In this document: in pieces, positions 23,892-32,269 of the stretch
Position numbering within the stretch: position 1 is the first letter of the stretch
How the letters are laid out: every line of letters starts with the position of its first letter
Assembly: GCA_965373045.1 (NCBI GenBank)
Contig: CBDVEQ010000005.1
Span: 1-34,146 of the forward strand
Source: DAOVDI01 sp965373045
Lineage (GTDB): Bacteria > Acidobacteriota > Aminicenantia > Aminicenantales > Aminicenantaceae
Reading direction: 5' to 3'
DNA length: 34,146 nt
Made by a program: the position numbers and the translations under genes
The notes under the pieces: model-generated
The model's input: only the letters and a program-made list of their open reading frames with translations
Told to the model about the DNA's origin: nothing
Databases searched by the model: none

Positions 23892-24296
23892 TTGAGTCTA
23901 ATACAATATTACGGGACAGGAAAGAGAAAAACATCCATAGCCAGAGTCTTTTTAAGGCCTGGCAAGGGAGATGTCACGTTATATGTCAATAAAAAAAGCC
24001 AGCCGTTCTCAGATTATTTCAGTTTGACAGGGCAGATTCACATTATCAAGCAGCCGCTCCATATCACTGAAACGGAAAGCAAATTTGACATGTTTATCCG
24101 TGTGAACGGTGGCGGCAAAAGTGGACAGGCTGAAGCCATCAGGCTGGGAATCTCAAGAGCTCTGCTTGAATTCAACAAAGAGCTCAAATCTACATTGAGA
24201 GCAGCCGGTCTCTTAACCCGGGATGCGCGCATCAAAGAGCGGAAAAAATATGGATTACTGGGCGCACGAAAAGCACCACAATACCACAAGAGATAA
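23892..24296 (+). CDS. rpsI: 30S ribosomal protein S9
   Basis: A 134-residue protein starting at the rare codon TTG 23892, set by AGGAGG at 23882-23887 and by the conserved start YYGTGKRKTSIARVFLRPG. The C-terminus ends RKKYGLLGARKAPQYHKR, the S9 tail whose last Arg reaches toward the P-site tRNA. The length is normal. The TTG start may reduce its initiation rate relative to rplM. Confidence 0.98.
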   Translation: MSLIQYYGTGKRKTSIARVFLRPGKGDVTLYVNKKSQPFSDYFSLTGQIHIIKQPLHITETESKFDMFIRVNGGGKSGQAEAIRLGISRALLEFNKELKSTLRAAGLLTRDARIKERKKYGLLGARKAPQYHKR

Positions 24297-24311
24297 AATG
24301 GAGGAATACAC

Positions 24312-25241
24312 GTGGTTTCTGTAAGTATGAAAGAACTGTTGGAAGCAGGCGTTCATTTTGGGCACCAGACTCGGCGGTGGAACCCAAAGATGAAGGATTA
24401 CATTTTTGGCCAGAGAAATGGAATTTATATCATTGATTTGCAAAAGACTATAAAGATGTTTAAAGAAGCCCTGCAATTTATCCATGAAGTATCGGAATCT
24501 GGGAAAGATATCCTGATTGTAGGGACAAAAAAGCAGGCACAGGATATTGTTAAAGAAATGGCCGAGAAGTGTGAATCATTTTATGTCCACCAGCGGTGGC
24601 TGGGGGGGCTGTTGACCAACTTTAATGTGATTCGCGGCAGCGTTGCCAAACTGATCGAGTTTGAGGAGATGAAGGAAGACGGCCGTTGGGATCTGTTGAC
24701 CAAGAAAGAGCAGTCGAAATTTGAAAAAGTCTATCGAAAATTGTCCAAAAACCTGGGGGGCATTAAAAACATGCAAAACATGCCAGGTGCTGTTGTTATA
24801 ATCGATTCTACAAAAGAGGATATTGCAATTAAGGAAGCGCAAAAACTGAAGATCCCGATTATTGCCGTGGTCGATACGAACGGGGATCCCGAAAATATTG
24901 ATTATCCTATCCCTGGAAACGACGATGCAGTCAGAGCGATTGAGCTTTTTACGACAAAGATCGCGGAATCCATCATGGAGGGCAAAAAGGAAAGGATAGA
25001 GAGAGAGCTCCAGGAAGCCGAAACAGAAGAAGATGTTCCTGATGAAAAAGACGAGGATCAGTCTTCTATGGAGGCGGAATTGCTCGAAACAGAAAATGTG
25101 CCCGATGAAGAAAAAGCAATGAAACCGGAATCGGCTCCTGAGCCAGAACCAGAACCCGAGCCAGAGCCAGAATCCGAGCCAGAACCCAAGCCTGAGCCAG
25201 AACCTGAGCCCGAGTCTGACAAAGAAGAAAAAAAGGATTGA
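24312..25241 (+). CDS. rpsB: 30S ribosomal protein S2 with a long acidic Glu/Pro-rich C-terminal tail
   Basis: A 309-residue protein; usual S2 is about 230-260. It starts at GTG 24312 after GGAGGA; the ATG at 24327 would remove five residues. Residues 1-233 are normal S2: MKELLEAGVHFGHQTRRWNP, QRWLGGLLTNF, then DTNGDPENIDYPIPGNDDA. Residues about 235-309 are an added disordered acidic tail, with Glu-Pro dipeptide repeats at about 273-301 and a KEEKKD end. At DNA level the tail is a degenerate GAGCCAGAACC-type tandem. The tail is probably surface-exposed on the 30S solvent side; its function is unknown. Followed by tsf after 15 bases, the near-universal order. Confidence 0.97.
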   Translation: MVSVSMKELLEAGVHFGHQTRRWNPKMKDYIFGQRNGIYIIDLQKTIKMFKEALQFIHEVSESGKDILIVGTKKQAQDIVKEMAEKCESFYVHQRWLGGLLTNFNVIRGSVAKLIEFEEMKEDGRWDLLTKKEQSKFEKVYRKLSKNLGGIKNMQNMPGAVVIIDSTKEDIAIKEAQKLKIPIIAVVDTNGDPENIDYPIPGNDDAVRAIELFTTKIAESIMEGKKERIERELQEAETEEDVPDEKDEDQSSMEAELLETENVPDEEKAMKPESAPEPEPEPEPEPESEPEPKPEPEPEPESDKEEKKD

Positions 25242-25256
25242 TGTGAGGAGAAAACA

Positions 25257-25847
25257 ATGGAAATCACGGCTGCAGTAGTTAAAGAACTGAGAGAAAGAAC
25301 CGGGATCGGAATGATGGAATGCAAAAAGGCTCTCACAGAATGCGATGGGGAAATTGAAAAAGCCATCAAACTTTTAAGAAAGAAAGGGTATGCCCGAGCT
25401 GAGAAAAAAAGCGGCCGGCAAACATCTGAAGGGCTTATAGGTTCCTATATTCATATGAATGGGAAGCTTGGTGTTATAGTCGAACTTAATTGCGAAACGG
25501 ATTTTGTGGCGAGGAACAAAGAATTTGGAGAACTACTGAAAAATATAGCGATGCATATCGCTGCCGCCAATCCTCAATATGTTTCCTCAGATGATATTCC
25601 GGAAAAGATTCTGGAAGAGGAAAAAGAAATTATCGGTGAACAATTCAAAGATTCCAAAAAACCTCCTGAGATCATTGAAAAGATCATGGAAGGAAAACTT
25701 GGGAAATTCTATTCAGAAGTCTGTCTCCTTGAACAGGCTTATATCAAGGACGATAAGATAACCATCAAGGAGCTGATATCTTCATTTATTGCAAAAACGG
25801 GAGAGAATGTGAAAGTAGATCGATTTACCCGATACGCGATCGAGTAG
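25257..25847 (+). CDS. tsf: Elongation factor Ts (short form)
   Basis: A 196-residue protein. The N-terminal UBA-like domain, VVKELRERTGIGMMECKKAL, is followed by the core motif NCETDFVARNKEF and a C-terminal part with VCLLEQAYIKDDKITIKEL. It exchanges GDP for GTP on EF-Tu. It has about the length of the compact EF-Ts of Thermus and similar bacteria rather than the roughly 280-residue E. coli form. GAGGAG lies upstream of the ATG. Confidence 0.97.
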   Translation: MEITAAVVKELRERTGIGMMECKKALTECDGEIEKAIKLLRKKGYARAEKKSGRQTSEGLIGSYIHMNGKLGVIVELNCETDFVARNKEFGELLKNIAMHIAAANPQYVSSDDIPEKILEEEKEIIGEQFKDSKKPPEIIEKIMEGKLGKFYSEVCLLEQAYIKDDKITIKELISSFIAKTGENVKVDRFTRYAIE

Positions 25848-25861
25848 ATCAGGAAAACGAT

Positions 25862-26581
25862 ATGTCAAAGGAGAAACCGGCTTATAAGAGGATTCTTTTA
25901 AAACTATCAGGGGAATCTCTTCTTGGCGATCTTCCTTTTGGCATTGACATTAAAACCGCCAATTCCATCGCTCAAGACATTAAAGAAATTCATGATCTGA
26001 ATGTGCAGATAGCTATAATGATCGGCGGGGGAAATCTCTTTCGCGGTATTCAGGGTACAGAAGCAGGGATGGACCGCGCTTCTGCGGATTATATGGGACT
26101 TATGGCCACTATCATGAATGCCATCGCCCTGCAGGATGCCCTGGAAAAAGTAGGATGCGACTCCAGGCATATCTGTGCGATCGAAGTGAAAGCAGTGGCA
26201 GAGCCTTTTATACGGGGACGTGTTATCAGGCATCTTGAAAAGGGCAGGGTCGTAATATTCAGTGCAGGCCTGGGAAATCCGTATTTTACTACAGATACAG
26301 CTTCGGCCCTCCGGGCTCTGGAGATTGGTGCCGATGTGATCTTTAAGGCAACAAAAGTGGATGGCGCTTATTCCGCGGACCCCATCAAAGATAAATCAGC
26401 AAAAAAATTCACGATGATCAGCCATGAAGATGTGATAAAAAAGGGTCTTCAGGTTATGGACACAACAGCCTTTACGTTATGCAAAGAAAACAAGATGCCC
26501 ATTGTGATATTCAATTTGAAGAAACAGAGAAATCTCAAGAATGCCGTTCTTGGATTGGATGTCGGCACTAAAATATTTTGA
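25862..26581 (+). CDS. pyrH: Uridylate kinase (UMP kinase)
   Basis: A 239-residue amino-acid-kinase-fold enzyme of normal size that makes UDP from UMP. Motifs: RILLKLSGESLLG at the N-terminus, IMIGGGNLFRG, DYMGLMATIMNAIALQDALE, AGLGNPYFTTDTA and FKATKVDGAYSADP. It lies between tsf and frr, the standard order, so it is co-transcribed with translation genes. Confidence 0.97.
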   Translation: MSKEKPAYKRILLKLSGESLLGDLPFGIDIKTANSIAQDIKEIHDLNVQIAIMIGGGNLFRGIQGTEAGMDRASADYMGLMATIMNAIALQDALEKVGCDSRHICAIEVKAVAEPFIRGRVIRHLEKGRVVIFSAGLGNPYFTTDTASALRALEIGADVIFKATKVDGAYSADPIKDKSAKKFTMISHEDVIKKGLQVMDTTAFTLCKENKMPIVIFNLKKQRNLKNAVLGLDVGTKIF

Positions 26582-26648
26582 TCCTATTCTGTCTTTCCGG
26601 GTCGGGAAGGCGCATGTCTGAGATAAATCAAGGATAGAGAGGATAGCT

Positions 26649-27206
26649 ATGGTCAAAGATGTCTTAGAGGAGCTGGAAAAAAGGATGAAGGTGTCGGTTG
26701 AGCATTTTAGGAAAGAACTGAGCAGGTTGAGAACCGGCCGGGCTAATATCAGTGTTTTTGAAGATATCAAAGTGGAGTATTACGGGGCCATGACACCTAT
26801 CAGTCAGGTAGCCACTCTCGCTATTCCGAATCCAACACTGATCACTGTTCAGCCGTGGGACCCATCTTTTTTGGAGGCGATCGACAAGGCTGTCAGAGCG
26901 GCTGATCTGGGTTTCAACCCAATCAATGATGGCAAGATATTGAAGATTCCGATTCCTCCATTGGATGAGGAAAGACGGCAGGAAATTGCGAAATACATCA
27001 GAAAGATCATGGAGGACGAAAAAACAGCCCTGCGGAATATGAGGCGGGATGCCAAGGAAAAAATAGAGAGCCTTGAAAAAGAAAAAGACATTACCGAAGA
27101 CGACAAGTTCTGGGGTTATGACAAGATCCAGGAGATTATCGACGACAACGTTAAGCAGACCGAGGAGCTTGCCTCTGTTAAGGAGAAAGATATCCTTGAA
27201 ATTTAG
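26649..27206 (+). CDS. frr: Ribosome recycling factor
   Basis: A 185-residue protein of normal length. Conserved features are LRTGRANISVFEDIKVEYYG, the central beta domain TPISQVATLAIPNP, PWDPSFLEAIDKA, IPPLDEERRQEIAKYI and a long C-terminal helix with DDKFWGYDKIQEI. It splits post-termination ribosomes with EF-G. It is the last gene of the translation operon. Its stop codon overlaps that of the convergent membrane-protein gene, leaving no room for a terminator between them. Confidence 0.98.
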   Translation: MVKDVLEELEKRMKVSVEHFRKELSRLRTGRANISVFEDIKVEYYGAMTPISQVATLAIPNPTLITVQPWDPSFLEAIDKAVRAADLGFNPINDGKILKIPIPPLDEERRQEIAKYIRKIMEDEKTALRNMRRDAKEKIESLEKEKDITEDDKFWGYDKIQEIIDDNVKQTEELASVKEKDILEI

Positions 27207-28123
27207 ATTTCTTTTTTAAACCAGTTCTCCCGTGTACCGAATTTGGTCAGTATAACAACACCCCATCCGATAATACTGAGAATAAAAATTACAAGAAAAC
27301 CGAGTATAGGGATAAAGCTCAAAACACTGAACAGTAGAAAACCGACCAGCATGGCAGGGATAGGGGCAGCTTGATCTTTACCCAAGATCTTCAAAAAGCT
27401 TTCTCCAAGAAAATAAAACAGGATGATACGCCCGAATACCTTGATGATACTACCGACGATGATCAGGGCAAAAAGAATGGGGATTCCTATAAGGATCAGT
27501 GACAGGAGAGTGCCAATGATCACAAGCATGATAAAGATCATAATACTCAGGATCCCTGTTCCGAATACAGGCCAGAATCTGGTTCTTATCTGAGAGGAAG
27601 CATAAGTGATCTGCCGCGGGAAAATTCCTACCACTGCCACAGCAAAGATAAACCAGACAAAAAGAGATAAAAGTTTGATAATAAGAAAAAGAGGTATCAA
27701 AGAGAGGCCGAAGATCCCTCCAAGGCCTTCTTTGAAAATTTTATTAATATCTTCCGAACTATTTAATTCAAAATAGATAGTATCCCCTTTGATAATAGTT
27801 CCCGGATTCTTGTGAAGCTTTCCTCCAAGACAGACAACATCTCCTTTAACAACAGCGGTGGATTTTAACTCTATTTCTGAACCAAACCCCAGAACAAGCT
27901 CTCCTACCTCTCCCTCGATGATAATCTTTCCCCCGAAAGAAAGAACGTTTTCCTTGACCTGACCCAGAACAGTTATGGTGCCTCCAAAGCTGACAACAGT
28001 TTTTTTGATTTCATCGGCTGCAACATGTATATCTTTTCGCAGCACAATTCCCTGGCCATACAGGGGGACGAGACATGTTAGAAAAAGGGCGAGTACCACA
28101 GGAAAAATCCATTTTTTTGTCAT
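27203..28123 (-). CDS. Exported/membrane protein with bactofilin-like N-terminal repeats and a multi-helix C-terminus
   Basis: A 306-residue protein. It has a signal peptide (MTKKWIFPVVLALFLTCL). Residues 25-120 are a short-repeat beta structure of polymer-forming/bactofilin type, with successive VVSFGGTITVLGQVKENVLS, FGGKIIIEGEVGELVLGFG and LGGKLHKNPGTIIKGD. Four or five membrane helices follow from about residue 135. The beta part should lie outside the cytoplasmic membrane. The start overlaps the anti-sigma stop (ATGA), so it is the third gene of a sigma/anti-sigma operon and probably senses or responds to envelope conditions (inference). The family is uncharacterised. Confidence 0.8.
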   Translation of the reverse strand: MTKKWIFPVVLALFLTCLVPLYGQGIVLRKDIHVAADEIKKTVVSFGGTITVLGQVKENVLSFGGKIIIEGEVGELVLGFGSEIELKSTAVVKGDVVCLGGKLHKNPGTIIKGDTIYFELNSSEDINKIFKEGLGGIFGLSLIPLFLIIKLLSLFVWFIFAVAVVGIFPRQITYASSQIRTRFWPVFGTGILSIMIFIMLVIIGTLLSLILIGIPILFALIIVGSIIKVFGRIILFYFLGESFLKILGKDQAAPIPAMLVGFLLFSVLSFIPILGFLVIFILSIIGWGVVILTKFGTRENWFKKEI

Positions 28124-28698
28124 GTTCTTTCTCTGGTCAAGATATTTTTTCGAATTCCGAAATAAAGAGATATATAAAGAATGAAAGCCAGGATAACAAG
28201 ACCGATCTGGAATTCCGTGCCCATGATGTGTATTAATCGGCTTATTCCGGATAACAGGAAGGAACCGATCTGCCAGACAACTTTAAAAGCGATGGATATC
28301 AGGTTGACCGATTTGGCCAGCCAGACGGAAAGAGTCTTAAAAGAGGATAAAAATGTGTGGCTCAGTCGGATGAAAAAGGAGGCGGGATTCTGACCGGATA
28401 TCAGCAGATACATAAACATGGTCAATACGATAGATGAAAATCCTATCGCAGCAGCAAAAAACAGACTCCAGATGGTGTCTTTTTCCGGACGGATCATTTC
28501 CATGGTTTGTTGAGCGAAATCAGCAGGGATTTCCATAAGCGGGAGGCTTTCTGAAGCATCGAGAAGAAAAGAGCGCTCTTGGGCTGCTTGCGAACATTTC
28601 TGACACCGGGCGATATGGGTTTGAACGGCGCCCGCTTTTTCAGGGGAAAGTTCTCCCTCGAGATACAGGTAGATCTGGTCAATATCCAGACACTTCAT
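28120..28698 (-). CDS. Membrane anti-sigma factor with zinc-finger (ZAS) domain
   Basis: A 192-residue protein. The N-terminal cytoplasmic domain carries the anti-sigma zinc motif HIARCQKC (His-x3-Cys-x2-Cys, about residues 28-35) after LEGELSPEKAGAVQ. A first membrane helix is at about 78-102 (FFAAAIGFSSIVLTMFMYLL) and a second near 165-185. Such proteins hold a partner ECF sigma factor until released by an envelope signal. The start overlaps the sigma gene stop by four bases and has GGAAGG upstream. Confidence 0.9.
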   Translation of the reverse strand: MKCLDIDQIYLYLEGELSPEKAGAVQTHIARCQKCSQAAQERSFLLDASESLPLMEIPADFAQQTMEMIRPEKDTIWSLFFAAAIGFSSIVLTMFMYLLISGQNPASFFIRLSHTFLSSFKTLSVWLAKSVNLISIAFKVVWQIGSFLLSGISRLIHIMGTEFQIGLVILAFILYISLYFGIRKNILTRERT

Positions 28699-29264
28699 AT
28701 TTCACCTTCCAACTGCTTTCGGATGAGTTCTTTAGCTTGAAAGACCCTGTTTTTTATTGTTCCTATAGGAAGACCTTTGATCTCTGCGATCTCTTCGTAG
28801 CTGAATTCGTTGATATGCCTCCAGACGAATAATTCTCTCAAGGCGGGAGGAATTATTTTAAGGATCTCTTCAATTCTGGCTCGCAATTGAGACAATTCAT
28901 ATTGCTGCACCACTGGTTTTTTATTATCAGAGATCTGGTAAGGCGGACGACTGTATTCATCCTCATATTGGTCTACTGAAAAGGTGTCTAGTTTTTTCTT
29001 TCGCCAGTAATCGATCATATTATTGGATGCGATCTTAAACAGCCAAGTGCTGAATTTGTATTTCGGTTGATAAGTGTGAAGACCGGCATATAATTTAATG
29101 AAAATCTCCTGTGTAAAATCCAGGGCCTGTTGTCGATCACTCACCATACGGCCGATGTAGTTTAAAAGAGGAGTCTGGTACTTCATAATGATCATCTCAA
29201 AAGCTTCTTTATTGCCTTTAAGGACGTTTTCAACGATTATTTTGTCTTCATCCATGGAGGACAT
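28695..29264 (-). CDS. ECF-type RNA polymerase sigma factor
   Basis: A 189-residue protein. Region 2 contains YQTPLLNYIGRMVSDRQQALDFTQEIFIKLY and the DNA-melting WLFKIASNNMIDYWRKKK stretch. Region 4 has LRELFVWRHINEFSYEEIAEIKGLPIGTIKNRVFQAKELIRK. No extra C-terminal domain. The start at ATG 29264 is preceded by GAGG; ATG 29255 is possible. Translationally coupled to the anti-sigma gene. ECF factors often autoregulate, but I see no repeated promoter motif in the window that would define its regulon. Confidence 0.95.
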   Translation of the reverse strand: MSSMDEDKIIVENVLKGNKEAFEMIIMKYQTPLLNYIGRMVSDRQQALDFTQEIFIKLYAGLHTYQPKYKFSTWLFKIASNNMIDYWRKKKLDTFSVDQYEDEYSRPPYQISDNKKPVVQQYELSQLRARIEEILKIIPPALRELFVWRHINEFSYEEIAEIKGLPIGTIKNRVFQAKELIRKQLEGEI

Positions 29265-29293
29265 CCTGTCCTCGTATATAGTTCATACGCAAT

Positions 29294-29322
29294 TTCTTAG
29301 TAATAGTTTAGATTTTTGTCAA
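29294..29322 (-). promoter_or_regulatory. Weak candidate promoter for the ECF sigma operon
   Basis: Minus-strand TTGACA (29322-29317, perfect), a 17-base spacer and TAAGAA (29299-29294, 3 of 6). It overlaps the lolA stop codon. The start near 29287 would give a leader of about 23 bases. Tentative, since read-through from lolA is also possible. Confidence 0.35.
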
Positions 29323-29960
29323 TATTCAATGATCTCCGCATCGGAAGGATACTTGATTTTAAAGGTTTTATTTGACAGGCGCATATTTGTTTTGATCCGC
29401 TTGAAAGAAATCTCATTTTTGCTTCCTGTCCAATCGAAGAGGATGATTTTTTTTATGAGTCCATTTTTTTTATCCAGTTCTAAGAGAATATGCGAATAAA
29501 AGCCCTCCTCCTTTGGTGTTAACTTGAGCTGGAGCACATTCTTCTCATCGGTCGGAAACGGGCTGAGTTCGGCATTATAATTATCTCTGATATTTTTCTG
29601 TCCTGATAGAATGAAGAACACCTCTCCCTCATGACTTTCCTGGGATATGCGGCCGCGGAAAACCTGATTATCTTCGGGGATGTAGTACAAAAAGGTGCCG
29701 TTTTTAGAAAGAAAGGTTTCCTTTTCAGGGGCTTTATACTCCCATTTCATCATATCCGGTTTTTGAAACCAGATCTGCCCTTTTTTCTTAATGGGCATAG
29801 AAATAGACCCGGAATAGTAGATTTGTTCAAAATCAGCCTTCAGGGTTTTGAGGGATCGGAGCGAAAACTCTGCTTTAGAAACAGCTTGGTCAACATTCTG
29901 AGGAAAACACAAAACAGTTAAAAGCAGCATAAAAATTAAGATAATATAACAATGTTTCAT
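29319..29960 (-). CDS. lolA: Outer-membrane lipoprotein carrier LolA
   Basis: A 213-residue periplasmic protein. The signal peptide is MKHCYIILIFMLLLTVLCFPQ. The mature part follows the LolA pattern: LKTLKADFEQIYYSGSI, then KKKGQIWFQKPDMMKWEY, TFLYYIPEDNQVF, and a C-terminal beta sheet with LLELDKKNGLIKKIILFDWTG. LolA ferries lipoproteins from the inner to the outer membrane, which implies a diderm cell. No Shine-Dalgarno is seen before the ATG. Instead a promoter -10 ends 6 bases upstream, so the mRNA may be leaderless. Divergent from the symporter gene. Confidence 0.92.
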   Translation of the reverse strand: MKHCYIILIFMLLLTVLCFPQNVDQAVSKAEFSLRSLKTLKADFEQIYYSGSISMPIKKKGQIWFQKPDMMKWEYKAPEKETFLSKNGTFLYYIPEDNQVFRGRISQESHEGEVFFILSGQKNIRDNYNAELSPFPTDEKNVLQLKLTPKEEGFYSHILLELDKKNGLIKKIILFDWTGSKNEISFKRIKTNMRLSNKTFKIKYPSDAEIIEY

Positions 29961-29966
29961 TATTTC

Positions 29967-29995
29967 ATTATAGATACTAAGGGACGAACATTCAA
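29967..29995 (-). promoter_or_regulatory. lolA promoter, apparently giving a leaderless mRNA
   Basis: Minus-strand TTGAAT (29995-29990, 4 of 6), a 17-base spacer and perfect TATAAT (29972-29967). Transcription should start 6-8 bases downstream, at or beside the A of the lolA ATG (29960). Confidence 0.65.
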
Positions 29996-30034
29996 GAATC
30001 GGAAGAGTCTTTGAAATATCTGGAGTAAAACAAT

Positions 30035-30063
30035 TTGCTATAGCTTGGAAATTTTAATATATA
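30035..30063 (+). promoter_or_regulatory. Symporter-gene promoter, apparently giving a leaderless mRNA
   Basis: TTGCTA (30035-30040, 4 of 6), a 17-base spacer and TATATA (30058-30063, 4 of 6). Seven bases separate the -10 from ATG 30071, so the start would fall at the codon. No Shine-Dalgarno is present. Confidence 0.5.
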
Positions 30064-30070
30064 TTCTGGG

Positions 30071-31474
30071 ATGAACCTGACATATATTTTTGCGCTTTTT
30101 TTATTTTTTGTCCTCATTCTCGGCAGCAGTCTGCTGTTTGGCTCAAAGAACAAGAATCTGGAAGATTTTTTTCTTGCTTCCAGGAAACTGCCGGTATTCC
30201 TTGTTTTTCTGACTGTAGCCGCATCCTGGATGGGTGCTTCAAGCACTCTTGTCTCGACCGATGAAGCTCTGAGGCAGGGCATCAGTTCTTTCTGGGTGAT
30301 GGGTTTACCCACGGTTGTGACGGTTCTTGTGTTTGCTTTTTTTCTGGCATCCCCCATCCGCCGCCTGCAGATCATTAGTCTGCCGGATCTTGTAGAGATG
30401 CGATATGGCCGCAGGGTGAGACATATGTCCTCTGTGCTGATCGTATGGTATATGGTTCTTCTGGCCGCTTCTCAGATGGTTGCTCTCGGGCAGTTTTTAA
30501 AATATTTTCTGGGAATGTCCTATGTTGAAAGCCTGATACTCGGGACACTTGTTGTCTTGGCATATGCTGTGTTCGGGGGATTCTTCTCTGTTGTTATCAC
30601 GGATGGAATCCAGTTTTTTTTTCTGGCCGCAGGAATCATCGCCCTTTTTTTCACTCTTCTAAAGAGCGGCGGATTTCAAGATTTGGGTGTAATAGCCTCG
30701 GAATTAGGGAAAACGCATTATTTTGATATATTGTATGATATCAAAAGGAATATTCTGATCTTTTTTTCATTTACTTTGGCCTGGGTGATCTCTCCTATAA
30801 CATGGCAGAGAATACAGGGAGCACGGGACCAAAAGAGCGCTGTGCGGGGACTGTTGTTTGCAGCCGCAGTTCTTCTGGCATTATATGCCGGCCTTGTGTC
30901 CATTGGGATGATGTCCTTATCTCAAGTGTCGCCCGATCCATCTGAAGGACCTCTCTTATCTTCGATCATTTCTTCCCAGGGGGGTTCTCTCTTAGGGGTA
31001 TTACTGTTTGTCGCTATTATTTCCGCAGTTATGTCCACCTTGGATACGGCTATCAATACAGGCGCATTATCTCTCACTCATGATGTGATCGAGCAGATCG
31101 GTCTGTTCCGGCGGAAGAAGAGCCCGGTATTGATGGCGCGGGCCGCAACTATGTTCATCGGGATCATATCATTTATTATCGCCACACAGTTTCAAAGCAT
31201 TCTAAAGACCCTGGGGCTTGCTTCCGAGATCATGGCTGAAGGTCTGTTTATCCCAGGGATCGCTATGATCTTCTTAAAAAGAAAATTTCCTAGAGCCGGA
31301 GCCATAAGTCTTGTTTCCGGAGGGGGCTTTGCTGTGATCGGTTTCTTCAATGAGATTGGTATCCTTGGCTGGCCCTGGCCCTCGTGGCCCTTTTCTCTTC
31401 CATACGGTTTGGCGATAAGCGGGGCGGGATTTCTTCTTGGAATTGTTATTGATTTGAGAAATAGGATATCATAA
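30071..31474 (+). CDS. Sodium:solute symporter (SSS family)
   Basis: A 467-residue integral membrane protein with about 12-13 hydrophobic helices. SSS hallmarks are KNKNLEDFFLASRKLPVFLVFLTVAASWMGASST near the N-terminus, the central AYAVFGGFFSVVITDGIQ (sodium-site helix region), and helix 8 with ISAVMSTLDTAINTGA. It imports a small solute with sodium; the substrate cannot be told from sequence. It is followed after 4 bases by the acyltransferase gene, so the two form an operon. Confidence 0.93.
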   Translation: MNLTYIFALFLFFVLILGSSLLFGSKNKNLEDFFLASRKLPVFLVFLTVAASWMGASSTLVSTDEALRQGISSFWVMGLPTVVTVLVFAFFLASPIRRLQIISLPDLVEMRYGRRVRHMSSVLIVWYMVLLAASQMVALGQFLKYFLGMSYVESLILGTLVVLAYAVFGGFFSVVITDGIQFFFLAAGIIALFFTLLKSGGFQDLGVIASELGKTHYFDILYDIKRNILIFFSFTLAWVISPITWQRIQGARDQKSAVRGLLFAAAVLLALYAGLVSIGMMSLSQVSPDPSEGPLLSSIISSQGGSLLGVLLFVAIISAVMSTLDTAINTGALSLTHDVIEQIGLFRRKKSPVLMARAATMFIGIISFIIATQFQSILKTLGLASEIMAEGLFIPGIAMIFLKRKFPRAGAISLVSGGGFAVIGFFNEIGILGWPWPSWPFSLPYGLAISGAGFLLGIVIDLRNRIS

Positions 31475-31478
31475 ACAG

Positions 31479-32132
31479 ATGTCTTTTAAAGAGAATCTTC
31501 GTCTGCGGCTTGTGGGGCGTCTTGGTAAGATTATATTCTGGTTCTGGCATAAGTCAGTTAGGATGACCCTTATCGGGGATGAGGAATATCAAAAGATCCG
31601 AAACGAGCGAAAACCGGTCATTTTTTTAGTCTGGCATGGCCGGATTTTTTTAGTCCCTTATTTTTTTCGGCGCAGGAAGATTATGCCGCTGATCAGTCCC
31701 AGCGAAGATGGGGAGATTGTAGCCCAGATCATGGAGAGATGGGGATATAAAATTTTAAGAGGCTCGGGCTCCCATTCCATGGTCGAATCATGGAAGGTAA
31801 TGGTTAGAGAGCTCAGAAGCGGCGGCCAGGTCATCATTATCCCGGATGGTCCAAAAGGACCTGACAGAAAAGTAAAGCTGGGCGGGATCAAATTGGCCCA
31901 GCAGACAGGCGCGTATCTTGTTCCCTTCTCCTTTTCAACTTCGAAAAAGAAAATATTAAACAGCTGGGACCATTTCCTGATGTTCCTTCCATTTTCCAGG
32001 GTGGTTGCTATTTACGGAAAACCCTTTATGGTCGATCCTGATCTGTCTGGTGATAAACTGGAAAAAGAATGCCTGCGTATTGAGAAGATATTGATTAAGC
32101 TGGATCACAAAGCAGATAATTTCTTTTCCTGA
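31479..32132 (+). CDS. DUF374-family lysophospholipid acyltransferase-like protein
   Basis: A 217-residue protein. DUF374 features are VIFLVWHGRIFLVPYFF (the His of the HGR box), LISPSEDGEIVAQIMERWGY, RGSGSHSMVESWKVM and IIPDGPKGPDRKVKLGGIKLAQQTGA. These proteins belong to the LPLAT acyltransferase fold and are thought to act on lipid A or phospholipid precursors at the inner membrane. One N-terminal amphipathic or membrane-associated stretch and no signal peptide. Confidence 0.92.
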   Translation: MSFKENLRLRLVGRLGKIIFWFWHKSVRMTLIGDEEYQKIRNERKPVIFLVWHGRIFLVPYFFRRRKIMPLISPSEDGEIVAQIMERWGYKILRGSGSHSMVESWKVMVRELRSGGQVIIIPDGPKGPDRKVKLGGIKLAQQTGAYLVPFSFSTSKKKILNSWDHFLMFLPFSRVVAIYGKPFMVDPDLSGDKLEKECLRIEKILIKLDHKADNFFS

Positions 32133-32213
32133 ATTATTAATAAAACTTGTCGATTCACATATTTATTTTGGGTGGTCATAGCTTTAAATAAAGGATTTTG
32201 TCAGGAAAATATT

Positions 32214-32242
32214 TTGGAAATTGTATGCAATTGTGATATATA
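32214..32242 (+). promoter_or_regulatory. Promoter of the TPR protein gene (extended -10)
   Basis: TTGGAA (32214-32219, 4 of 6), a 17-base spacer and TATATA (32237-32242) preceded by TGA, an extended -10. The start near 32249 leaves about 20 bases containing AAAGGAGAGG before ATG 32270. Confidence 0.55.
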
Positions 32243-32269
32243 TACGTCAAAATTACAAAGGAGAGGCAA

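Noticed and set aside
25137..25220. Short tandem repeat at DNA level that could look like a CRISPR or minisatellite
   Set aside because: It is coding sequence for the Glu-Pro tail of S2, in frame, with no spacers.
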